A DNA stretch of 6,365 nt from Acidobacteriota bacterium (GTDB lineage: Bacteria > Acidobacteriota > UBA6911): contig JAFNAH010000222.1 in the NCBI GenBank assembly GCA_017860075.1, positions 1 to 6,365 of the forward strand, read 5' to 3'. Of this stretch, positions 1 through 6,005 are shown one piece after another (the stretch's first letter is position 1; every line of letters starts with the position of its first letter). The translations under genes were made by a program, and so were the position numbers. The notes under the pieces are model-generated. The model was not told where the DNA came from and did no database searches. It saw only the letters and a list, made by a program, of their open reading frames with translations.

Positions 1-1
1 C

Positions 2-514
2 ACGGTCCGCCTCCTTGTCCAGATGGGAAGAGTCGCGGTTGCACCGATCTTGAACTACCTGGAGACCGAAAGCGAGGTCACCTGGCCGGTGCGCGCGCTG
101 CGGGAGATCCTGCCCCAGGAGGAGTATATCGCCGCGGTCCGCAAGGTGCTGGAGCAGCTGTCATCGGGATACACGCGCTGGCCGGAGGCCAAGGCGGTGA
201 TGATCGCCCACCTTCCCGAGAGTGCCTATCCGGAGGTCGCCGATACGATACTTCGCGTGCTCGAGGACGACGACGACGACGTCTGCATCGCCGCCGTAGA
301 CTACCTGGTTCGCAGCGGCGACGAGGCCGTGCGTGAACGCCTCATAGAAACTCTGCTCGAAGCCGATGCGCGGCCAAGGGTGCGCGGCCGCATTCTCGAC
401 CAGCTCTGCGAGCGTGAGTGGCCCGTCAAGGGATACCGCAAGCGGGTCGAGGAAATCATACAGGAACCCTACTACCTCACCGCCAAAGGCACCGTCAAAC
501 GGCGTACCGTCTAG
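2..514 (+). CDS. HEAT-like helical-repeat protein, C-terminal part (5' end outside window)
   Basis: The frame is open back to the first base of the window, so this is the 3' part of a longer gene. The first ATG (23) has no Shine-Dalgarno sequence and is probably internal. About 170 residues are visible. They form a series of amphipathic helices spaced like HEAT/armadillo repeats, for example VAVAPILNYLE, EYIAAVRKVLEQL, YPEVADTILRVLED, DVCIAAVDYLVRSGD and VRERLIETLLEAD. A short acidic run of five aspartates lies near visible residue 89, encoded by a GAC repeat. The tail is basic (TAKGTVKRRTV). There is no membrane segment and no catalytic motif. HEAT-type proteins usually act as protein-binding scaffolds; the partner here is unknown. 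The fold call rests on helix periodicity only. No terminator hairpin follows, and the next gene has its own promoter. Confidence 0.7.
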   Translation, partial: TVRLLVQMGRVAVAPILNYLETESEVTWPVRALREILPQEEYIAAVRKVLEQLSSGYTRWPEAKAVMIAHLPESAYPEVADTILRVLEDDDDDVCIAAVDYLVRSGDEAVRERLIETLLEADARPRVRGRILDQLCEREWPVKGYRKRVEEIIQEPYYLTAKGTVKRRTV

Positions 515-531
515 CCTGCCTCTTGATTGCC

Positions 532-559
532 TTGTCTCGACTATTCTATTTGGTATAAT
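532..559 (+). promoter_or_regulatory. Sigma-70-type promoter with extended -10 for the small secreted protein gene
   Basis: A consensus TATAAT lies at 554-559 and is preceded by TGG (551-553), which makes an extended -10 (TGnTATAAT). A partial -35, TTGTCT (532-537), lies 16 bases upstream and matches TTGACA at four of six positions. Transcription would start near 566, giving a leader of about 50 bases before ATG 616. The hexamer match is direct; promoter activity is inferred. Confidence 0.6.
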
Positions 560-600
560 TCCTGCCTCGGGTTGTTAACCATAAACAGACAAAGGTGGTT

Positions 601-606
601 AGGAGG
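601..606 (+). promoter_or_regulatory. Ribosome binding site that decides the start of the small secreted protein
   Basis: A perfect AGGAGG sits nine bases before ATG 616. An in-frame GTG at 595 would put this motif inside the coding region and add seven charged residues before the signal peptide, so ATG 616 is the better start. Confidence 0.75.
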
Positions 607-615
607 CAAGCGAAA

Positions 616-951
616 ATGAAAGTCGTTGTCGGAACAGTTTTGTTGATTGCAGTGGCTCTCGCCATGCCAGTCGTCGCGGCGGAGAAGATCAAGGGGAGCA
701 TCAGCGACAAGATGTGTGGCGCTGATCACCACGGGCAGGACCCGGTGGCATGCACGCTGAGCTGCGTGAAGGGCGGCAGCCCGTTTGTCCTCGTGGTTTC
801 GAAGGACAAGATCCTGGACATAGAAAACCAGAATGATGCCAAGATCAAAGCGGAACTCGAGAAGTACGCCGGTAAGTCGGTGACAGCCAGCGGTACTCTG
901 AGCAAGGACGGAAAGAGCGTGAACCTCACGTCGCTCGAGGCCGGCAGCTGA
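616..951 (+). CDS. Small secreted Cys/His protein of unknown function
   Basis: The product has 111 residues. It starts with a Sec-type signal peptide: Lys2, a hydrophobic core from about residue 3 to 18, and a likely cleavage after Ala21 or Ala22 (PVVA|AE or VVAA|EK). The mature protein of about 90 residues begins with GSISDKMCGADHHG and contains C34, H38, H39, C46 and C50. The C-terminal half (YAGKSVTASGTLSKDGKSVNLTSLEAGS) is predicted to be beta-rich and looks like the end of a small OB-like or beta-barrel domain. The pattern ISDxMCG...CxxxCVKGG followed by AGKxVxxxGTL resembles small exported proteins I associate with Acidobacteriota and related phyla, whose function I do not know. The Cys/His cluster could bind a metal or form a disulfide; this is inference. 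The gene has its own promoter and appears to be a single unit. Confidence 0.8.
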   Translation: MKVVVGTVLLIAVALAMPVVAAEKIKGSISDKMCGADHHGQDPVACTLSCVKGGSPFVLVVSKDKILDIENQNDAKIKAELEKYAGKSVTASGTLSKDGKSVNLTSLEAGS

Positions 952-1017
952 TTTCGATTGATCGGGCGCCTGGCATGGGAACCTGAGTCACTTCCGCCTT
1001 GACGGGTGATGCCGGAT

Positions 1018-1064
1018 TCCCGGCGAACATCAGCGCCGGATGTTCCCCGGGATGCCGGCGCTGA
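1018..1064. repeat. Overlapping inverted repeats between convergent genes (possible terminator or structured RNA)
   Basis: Arm 1018-1031 (TCCCGGCGAACATC) pairs with 1039-1052 (GATGTTCCCCGGGA) at 13 of 14 positions, with one C-C mismatch and a seven-base loop. A second perfect 10-bp inverted repeat, 1030-1039 (TCAGCGCCGG) with 1055-1064 (CCGGCGCTGA), uses the loop of the first. The two stems are therefore alternatives, or the loop forms a pseudoknot. The element lies in the 148-base gap between the stop of the small secreted protein (951) and the stop of the hydrolase (1100), where a two-way terminator is expected. There is no T-run on either side, so a classical intrinsic terminator is not shown. 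Confidence 0.5.
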
Positions 1065-1099
1065 GACAGGATCCGCTCCAGGTACTCCGCCGTTGCGGC

Positions 1100-2000
1100 T
1101 CAGTGCTCTCCCAGGAAACTTTCCAGGACCTGGTTGAAAGCCTGAGGCTTCTCGAGGAAGACGGCGTGCCCGGCCTCGGGGATGACCTCGAGTTTTGAGC
1201 CGCCGACCTTCGATTGCAGGTATTCACCCAGCAGGCGATTGTTTTCGGCCATCACGATCAGCGTCGGGACCCTAACTCGCGGCAGAAGAGGCCGGCGGTC
1301 CCCGGTAAAGAGATCCATCAGCAGCGAGACGACCGTGCCGGTCGGGATCTTCATGGAAGCCTGCGTGATTTCGGTGACGAGAATCTGCGGCTGCCGCGAC
1401 TTGAACATTCCCTGGACGAACTGGTCCGTCGCCTTCGCACGATCCTCCTGAAGAGACAGCACGACACTCCTCGCCTGCTGCATCGTCATCCCGCCAGGAT
1501 AATCCGCCTCTTTGCCCGCCGGGATAATCCGCCTCTTTGAAGCCGAGTACTCCCCCGTCCACCAGAACGAGTCTTTCGGTTGGTTCAGCTTCACTGCTGG
1601 AGACGTATTCCAGCAAAACAACCACGCCCGCCGACCAGCCCACCAGGATCGGGCGCCGGATCTTCAGCGTTCTGATAAACGCGTTCAGATCCGCGGCCTG
1701 CTGTTGATAGGTATTTCCCTCTTCTGTCCGCGTCGTCAGCCCGTGACTGCGGGGATCGATCGCTACTACACGGAATCCCCGCGAAGCGAAATACGGGATC
1801 TGCTCCCTCCATACCTCAGCGGTCATCGTCCACCCCGGCACAAAAACGACAGTCCGGTCGCCGCCGCCGGCTTCGATATAGTGGATCTTGATGTCGCCAA
1901 CCTGGACCGTCAGGTCCTTCCACGGCTTCTTCTCTGCTCCGGCAAGAAAAACGGAGGTTGCCAGCACGGCAACGATCGAAAACAGGATCACGGATCTCAT
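1100..2000 (-). pseudogene. Alpha/beta hydrolase, frameshifted by a 25-bp tandem duplication
   Basis: Read from ATG 2000, the first 162 residues are a secreted alpha/beta hydrolase: signal peptide (about residues 1-22), VPGWTM oxyanion-region motif (54-59), and the nucleophile elbow GWSAG with Ser123. The frame then shifts inside a tandem 25-bp repeat (1490-1539) and runs out of family sequence to a stop at 1272, giving a product of 242 residues. The rest of the hydrolase is in another minus frame from ATG 1489 to the stop at 1100 (129 residues) and carries the catalytic histidine, EAGHAVFLEKP. Removing one repeat copy joins the halves into a normal 291-residue protein with Ser123 and His270. 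The usual catalytic Asp position after strand 7 (the D of a GDAD-type motif) is Asn246 in VMAENNR; Asp148 after strand 6 could stand in. The upstream SD, GGGAG, lies 14 bases from the ATG, which is long. The substrate is unknown. The gene lies 122 bases downstream of the TIM-barrel gene on the same strand, possibly in one transcript. Confidence 0.85.
1490..1539 (-). repeat. 25-bp direct tandem duplication, two copies
   Basis: Copies 1490-1514 and 1515-1539 abut directly and differ at one base only (A at 1496, G at 1521), which is a silent change in a proline codon (CCC/CCT). Each copy encodes KEADYPGG in the hydrolase frame. Because 25 is 8 codons plus 1 base, the extra copy causes the frameshift in the surrounding gene. 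Confidence 0.95.
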
Positions 2001-2122
2001 AGTCGTACTTTGGTCTCCCTCGCGCCGGGCAACAGCGCCAAACGAGGTGGCCGGAAAACCGGCTGACGGAAGCAGGGGCGCGACAGCAACAGGAGTGCCA
2101 CGCCCTGCCCCGTGAATGATTC

Positions 2123-3031
2123 TCACATCTTGGCCACAGGCGCCTTGCCGGCGATGATCCGGTCCAGGCGGCCGACGACATCCTTCAGGTAGGCTCTATC
2201 CCCGCCGTCGATCTCCGCCGAAATGTAACCGCTGTAACCGATTTCGCCCAGCGCCTTCCGCACCTCGGGCCAGTCGACATCTCCCTCGCCCAGGTTCCGC
2301 CAGTAGAAACGCTCTTCCTTCTGATCCATGTGGAAGTCCTTGACATGGACCTTGACGATGCGCTTGCCGAGCGTGCGGATCCAATCCTGCGGGTAACCAT
2401 AGAGGAGAATGTTGCCGACATCAAAATACGCCTGTACCCACGGAGACTGGAAACTGTCGACATAGGCTGCAAATTCCAGAGGGCTGAGCAGGAACTTGTT
2501 CCACACCTCCTCGATGCCGATGATGATCTTCTGTTCCTGTGCGAGCGGAAGCAACCGTTCGCGGATGATCTTCTGCGACCGGCCGTAGGCATCACGGTAC
2601 ATCGTCTTGGCGTCGACGACGGCCGGCACCAGCAAAACCACGTCTGCGCCGAACATCTTGGCGTTGCGAATCGACGTTTCCATCCCGGCGACACTCTTTT
2701 TCACCACCTCCGGATCGGGACTCGACAGCGGGAACTCCCAGTGCGCCTGATTCATCACGGACTGGATCTTCAACCCCGACTTTGCTGACGCTTCGCGAAA
2801 CTCTTCCGCCTGCTTCGGACTGTCCGCGGTCGGGACCTCTATACCTTCGAAGCCGACATCCACCGCCAACTTGAACTTCTCGAGGGTTGTCATCTGCTTC
2901 GGCAGCATTTCCATGTAGAGGGACTTCTTCGGTGTTCCGGCAGCCGCCAGGCCGGACCGGGTTGCGATTGTGCCTGCCGCGGACAGCATCGCGGCAGATT
3001 CAAGAAAAGCTCTTCGATCGATCAGCGTCAT
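2123..3031 (-). CDS. Tat-exported sugar isomerase/epimerase-like TIM-barrel protein
   Basis: The product has 302 residues, the usual length for the xylose isomerase-like TIM-barrel family (AP endonuclease 2 / sugar phosphate isomerase-epimerase fold). The N-terminus has a twin-arginine motif, DRRAFLESAA (residues 5-14), then a weakly hydrophobic stretch and a likely cleavage near residues 30-32, so the folded protein is probably exported to the periplasm. Barrel strands and the usual metal ligands are visible: Glu174 (IGIEEVW), Asp204 (YFDVGN), His229 (VKVHVKDFH) and Glu273 (ISAEIDGG). These fit a divalent-metal ketose isomerase or epimerase; the exact sugar cannot be read from sequence. The start is fixed by GAGGAG six bases before ATG 3031. 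The gene is probably first in a unit with the broken hydrolase downstream. Other possibilities are an inositol-catabolism-type or 3-keto-sugar enzyme; the family call is firm and the substrate is not. Confidence 0.85.
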   Translation of the reverse strand: MTLIDRRAFLESAAMLSAAGTIATRSGLAAAGTPKKSLYMEMLPKQMTTLEKFKLAVDVGFEGIEVPTADSPKQAEEFREASAKSGLKIQSVMNQAHWEFPLSSPDPEVVKKSVAGMETSIRNAKMFGADVVLLVPAVVDAKTMYRDAYGRSQKIIRERLLPLAQEQKIIIGIEEVWNKFLLSPLEFAAYVDSFQSPWVQAYFDVGNILLYGYPQDWIRTLGKRIVKVHVKDFHMDQKEERFYWRNLGEGDVDWPEVRKALGEIGYSGYISAEIDGGDRAYLKDVVGRLDRIIAGKAPVAKM

Positions 3032-3066
3032 TTTGGTCTCCTCTGTTAGTGAGAATAGAGTTTTCT

Positions 3067-3072
3067 ATTATA
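3067..3072 (-). promoter_or_regulatory. Candidate -10 box for the TIM-barrel gene
   Basis: On the minus strand this reads TATAAT, a perfect -10, and places a transcription start near 3060, about 30 bases before ATG 3031. No good -35 is seen 15-18 bases upstream, so this is tentative. The rest of the divergent spacer (3032-3171) shows no clear malQ promoter; a TTGACT at 3104-3109 has no -10 at a proper distance. Confidence 0.4.
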
Positions 3073-3171
3073 CGATGTCCTGCCGTCATGACACGGGCCA
3101 GAATTGACTTTCCCGCTGAATCTCCTGACTTCCGGCCTGGTGTCTGATATCCTCTCGGCGTTTCCCTTGCT

Positions 3172-4680
3172 ATGAGATCAAGACGAACGAGCGGCGTACT
3201 CCTGCATCCGACCTCACTGCCGGGAAGATGCGGCATCGGCGATCTCGGGCCGTGGGCTTACCGGTTCGTGGATTTTCTCGTCGACAGCGCGCAGAGCGTT
3301 TGGCAGATCCTTCCGCTCGGCCCTCCGGGACTCGGCAACTCCCCCTACATGTGCGATTCCAGCATGGCGGGCAACCCTCTCCTGATCAGCATGGATCGTC
3401 TCGCCGATGAAGGCCTGATCTCACATGCCGACATTCACGACACCCCGGTCTTCCCGGCCCGGCGGGTTGATTTCGAGGCGGTAAGCGCCTTCAAATGGAA
3501 GCTCCTTCGCAAAGCGGCGCGGACGTTCTTTGAAAAGGCCTCCAGCCACCAGCGTCAGGATTTCGACGGGTTCTGCCACCTCAAACACGCCTGGCTCGAC
3601 AAGTTTTCGCAATTCGCCGCCCTGAAGGAGAAGAACGGCGGGGCATCCTGGACCGAGTGGGAGCGCGGGGCGCATCCCGATCGCTCCGAGGTGCTGACCC
3701 AGAAGTTTGTCCAGTTCGAGTTTTTCAGGCAATGGGGCGCCCTGAGGCACTACTGCCGCGAGCGCGGAATAGACCTCATCGGGGACCTGCCGATTTTTGT
3801 GGCTCACAACAGCGACGACGTGTGGGGGAATCCGGAGCTTTTCGACCTCGACGTCTCCGGCCGCCCCCGCACGGTTGCCGGGGTCCCCCCCGACTATTTC
3901 AGCGCGACGGGGCAGTACTGGGGAAATCCCCTTTACCGCTGGGATGTTATGGAGCGGACTGGCTACGCGTGGTGGATAGAGCGCGTGCGATCCGCTTTCG
4001 ACCTCGTGGATATCCTCCGCATCGATCACTTCCGCGGATTTGAGAAATACTGGGAAATTCCAGGGGACTCAAAGACGGCGGAAAAGGGGCGCTGGGTGGA
4101 CGGGCCGGGAGACCGTTTCTTCGCCGCGCTCGAGCAGGCGATCGGGAAGCTCCCGTTTATCGCCGAGGACCTTGGGTACATCACACCGGAAGTGCACGCG
4201 ATGCGGGACCGGTGGGGATTCCCCGGCATGCGGGTCTTGCAGTTTGCATTCGGCCACGAATCGGCCGACGATCCCTTCAAGCCCTACAACTTCATCCGGA
4301 ATTGCGTGGTCTATACCGGGACGCACGACAACGACACCACCCGGGGCTGGTTTACCAGCGACGGCAGCGCCAACAGCACCCGCTCGCCTGAGGAGATCGG
4401 GAACGAACGCAGTTTCGTCCTGCGTTACCTCGGCACGGACGGGCAGGAGATTCACTGGGACTTCATCCGGCTTGCCATGTCGTCAGTGGCCGACACCGCC
4501 GTGTTCCCCATGCAGGACGTGCTGGGGCTCGGCTCGGAAGCACGGATGAACATTCCCGCGAGCCTGGAGAACAACTGGGTCTGGCGATTCGAGCCGGAAC
4601 AGCTCACGCCAGGACACGCGGCAAGGCTGCGTGACTTCAGCAGGACCTTCGGACGTAACACTCCGCTGCTACGTCTCTGA
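3172..4680 (+). CDS. malQ: 4-alpha-glucanotransferase (amylomaltase, GH77)
   Basis: This cytoplasmic enzyme transfers alpha-1,4-glucan segments between maltodextrins (disproportionation), releasing glucose, in maltodextrin and glycogen metabolism. The 502-residue length matches bacterial amylomaltases of about 500 residues. Family motifs occur in order: GVLLHPTSLPG (8-18), GIGDLG (21-26), WQILPLGPPG (44-53), IGDLPIFVAHNSDDVW (203-218), GVPPDYFSATGQYWGNPLY (237-255), RIDHFRGFEKYW (283-294), AEDLG (331-335), FPGMRVLQFAF (350-360), THDND (384-388) and RMNIPAS (458-464). The catalytic residues of the family are present: nucleophile Asp285, acid/base Glu332 and Asp386. The N-terminus aligns with other MalQ starts at ATG 3172, but no Shine-Dalgarno precedes it, so translation may be weak or leader-dependent. 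It is divergent from the TIM-barrel gene and convergent with ilvE; no other glycogen gene is adjacent. The gene looks intact. Confidence 0.97.
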   Translation: MRSRRTSGVLLHPTSLPGRCGIGDLGPWAYRFVDFLVDSAQSVWQILPLGPPGLGNSPYMCDSSMAGNPLLISMDRLADEGLISHADIHDTPVFPARRVDFEAVSAFKWKLLRKAARTFFEKASSHQRQDFDGFCHLKHAWLDKFSQFAALKEKNGGASWTEWERGAHPDRSEVLTQKFVQFEFFRQWGALRHYCRERGIDLIGDLPIFVAHNSDDVWGNPELFDLDVSGRPRTVAGVPPDYFSATGQYWGNPLYRWDVMERTGYAWWIERVRSAFDLVDILRIDHFRGFEKYWEIPGDSKTAEKGRWVDGPGDRFFAALEQAIGKLPFIAEDLGYITPEVHAMRDRWGFPGMRVLQFAFGHESADDPFKPYNFIRNCVVYTGTHDNDTTRGWFTSDGSANSTRSPEEIGNERSFVLRYLGTDGQEIHWDFIRLAMSSVADTAVFPMQDVLGLGSEARMNIPASLENNWVWRFEPEQLTPGHAARLRDFSRTFGRNTPLLRL

Positions 4681-4692
4681 CATGGATTCGGG

Positions 4693-4704
4693 GGGGCCGG
4701 CCCC
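4693..4704. repeat. GC palindrome between convergent malQ and ilvE (possible terminator)
   Basis: The perfect 12-bp palindrome GGGGCCGGCCCC lies in the 47-base gap between the malQ stop (4680) and the ilvE stop (4728). Flanking CGGG and CCCG can extend the stem with a small bulge. No T-run follows on either strand, so a role in stopping transcription is only suggested by position. Confidence 0.3.
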
Positions 4705-4727
4705 AAGCCCGCCAGGGGCACTCCGAT

Positions 4728-5675
4728 TCATTTCTTCCCCGCCGCCCCGGCGCGTTGATACACCGGCGAACACCAGTCGATGTACTTCGATACGCGACCG
4801 CAGACCACATCGAAGTAGAGCTTCCTCAACCGGCCCGTGATCGCGCCCATCTTCCCGGTCCCGATCCGGCGATGGTCGATCTTGGCGATCGCGGCGATCT
4901 GAACACCGGTCCCGCACAGGAAAGCCTCCTCGGCAAGATAGATCTCGGTCCTGTCTATCGGCCTTTCCACGACTTCCAGGCGCAGCTCATCACGCAGCAG
5001 TGTGATGATAGTGCGGCGTGTGATCCCTTCCAGGATGTTGTCCGTCACCGGCGGCGTCACTGCAACACCGCGGCGTATCATGAAGAAGTTCTCGGCAGAG
5101 CCCTCCGATATGTGCCCGTTCTGGTTGAGCACCAGCGCCTCGCCGAATCCCGATCTCTGGGCGTCGGTCTTCGCAAACGCGGAGTTTACATAGGCACCGG
5201 TGATCTTGCCGCGCGCCGGGATCATGTTGTCGTCGATGCGCCGCCAGGAGGAAACGGTGATGTGCAGTCCCTCCTCGTCGTCGACATACGAGCCGAACGG
5301 GATCGAAATGATGGCGATTTCGGGATTGAGGTCGTGAAGTCGGACGCCGATTATCTCGTCGCTGAAGTAGGCGAGAGGCCGGATGTAGCAGTTGGTGCGG
5401 AAATTCTCCACCCTGAGAAGCTCGAAAAGTATCCGGGTCAGGTCGCTCTCCGAATAACGGAATTCCATGCACAACAGCCCGGCCGAATCCAGGAACCGGC
5501 GAAAATGATCGTCGGGCCTGAAGACGAAAAGCTGCTCCTCGTCTTCGTTCCAGTAGCCGCGGATCCCGCCAAACACGCCAGTCCCGTAATGCAGGGTGTG
5601 CGTCATCACGCCTACTTTGGCTTCACTGTAAGGAACGATCTTCCCTTTGAAGAACGCGTAATTAGGCAACGCCAT
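4728..5675 (-). CDS. ilvE: Branched-chain amino acid aminotransferase (PLP fold type IV)
   Basis: This cytoplasmic PLP enzyme transfers the amino group between glutamate and the 2-keto acids of leucine, isoleucine and valine, the last step of their synthesis and the first of their breakdown. At 315 residues it is close to E. coli IlvE (309). Class IV motifs are visible: THTLHYGTGVFGGIRGYW (25-42), CYIRPLAYF (96-104), PLP lysine 157 in ARGKITGAYVNS (154-165), ISEGSAENFF (189-198) with Glu191 for the pyridine nitrogen, TPPVTDNILEGITRR (207-221), and GTGVQI (255-260) for the phosphate side. YIRP and the GIRGYW region favour a branched-chain enzyme over D-amino acid transaminase or ADC lyase. The SD GGGAGG lies eight bases before ATG 5675. 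A short Ile-rich upstream ORF overlaps this SD. It converges with malQ and diverges from the GH9 gene; no other ilv gene is present, so it stands alone. Confidence 0.95.
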   Translation of the reverse strand: MALPNYAFFKGKIVPYSEAKVGVMTHTLHYGTGVFGGIRGYWNEDEEQLFVFRPDDHFRRFLDSAGLLCMEFRYSESDLTRILFELLRVENFRTNCYIRPLAYFSDEIIGVRLHDLNPEIAIISIPFGSYVDDEEGLHITVSSWRRIDDNMIPARGKITGAYVNSAFAKTDAQRSGFGEALVLNQNGHISEGSAENFFMIRRGVAVTPPVTDNILEGITRRTIITLLRDELRLEVVERPIDRTEIYLAEEAFLCGTGVQIAAIAKIDHRRIGTGKMGAITGRLRKLYFDVVCGRVSKYIDWCSPVYQRAGAAGKK

Positions 5676-5680
5676 GACCT

Positions 5681-5725
5681 CTACCTCCCGTGAGATTTGA
5701 AGATTACGCCGATAATAGCCATCAT
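5681..5725 (-). promoter_or_regulatory. Possible leader peptide ORF upstream of ilvE
   Basis: On the minus strand, ATG 5725 to the TAG at 5683-5681 encodes MMAIIGVIFKSHGR, with three Ile and one Val in 14 residues. The stop lies five bases before the ilvE ATG, and the last two sense codons (GGG AGG) are the ilvE SD. Ribosome movement on this ORF could therefore affect ilvE initiation. It has no good SD of its own. A TATGAT on the minus strand (5734-5739) could be a -10 that places the transcript start almost on its ATG, but no -35 is seen; another -10-like TATTAT (5712-5717) lies inside the ORF and would exclude it. The ORF itself is seen; any regulatory role is inference. Confidence 0.3.
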
Positions 5726-5994
5726 AAATTCATATCATATCTCAGCCGGAGCTTCAGGCGCGCTGAAATCCGGGCGCCGGCGCGTTCTCAGTTGCCTGGT
5801 GCGCTTGACTTCGGGCGTGGTTTTGATGATCAGGGTCACTCCCGCATCGGGTTGTGTCAAAGCGGTCGCACTTGTGGTAGTGATAGACAGAGGCAGGACG
5901 GAAAACGCGTTTGTCCGTCGCCTGCAGTTCCGGAAATCACTCCAGCTCTCCAGCTGAGTCCGGAGGACTGCGCTCGACCCCGCGGGGAGTATTG
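5726..5994. other. Divergent spacer between ilvE and the GH9 gene, no gene recognised
   Basis: The ilvE-proximal end (about 5696-5740) is AT-rich and probably holds the ilvE promoter. The rest is GC-rich. Open frames cross it on both strands, notably + 5697-5957 and - 6319-5735, but they lack an SD, have antisense-like composition rich in Arg, Ser, Thr and Leu, and match no family I recognise. A 10-bp palindrome, CCCCGCGGGG (5978-5987), lies just before the GH9 SD; AGTCC/GGACT (5957-5969) is a weak hairpin. No clear plus-strand promoter is seen; TTGACT at 5805-5810 lacks a well-placed -10. Confidence 0.4.
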
Positions 5995-6001
5995 AAGGAG
6001 G
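5995..6001 (+). promoter_or_regulatory. Ribosome binding site of the GH9-family gene
   Basis: AAGGAGG is followed by two tandem ATGs. ATG 6003 is only one base away, which is too close, whereas ATG 6006 is four bases away. ATG 6006 is therefore preferred; either gives the same protein apart from one extra Met. Confidence 0.65.
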
Positions 6002-6005
6002 AATG

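Noticed and set aside
577..600. AACCA...TGGTT inverted repeat in the leader of the small secreted protein
   Set aside because: The stem has five base pairs with a 14-base loop, which is common by chance and not stable enough to propose a riboswitch or operator.
1100..1489. C-terminal hydrolase fragment as an independent gene starting at ATG 1489
   Set aside because: There is no proper SD upstream, and the fragment is plainly the rest of the frameshifted hydrolase without the nucleophile.
2050..2063. Hairpin GCCGG-TTTT-CCGGC (minus strand) between the TIM-barrel gene and the hydrolase
   Set aside because: The stem is only five base pairs with no T-run after it, so neither a terminator nor a regulator can be supported.
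2001..2126. N-terminal extension of the hydrolase from GTG 2126
   Set aside because: It would overlap the stop of the TIM-barrel gene and place 42 non-conserved residues before a good signal peptide that starts at ATG 2000.
4755..5693. Plus-strand ORF of 312 codons antisense to ilvE
   Set aside because: It mirrors ilvE almost end to end; ilvE has full family motifs and an SD, so this is a shadow frame.
5697..5957. Plus-strand ORF whose end (ALVVVIDRGRTENAF) looks faintly like a phosphoribosyltransferase such as PyrE
   Set aside because: There is no SD, it starts at TTG, it has no acidic pair before the VTPASG stretch where the PRPP loop should be, and the rest of the enzyme is absent. The resemblance is too short to call even a remnant.
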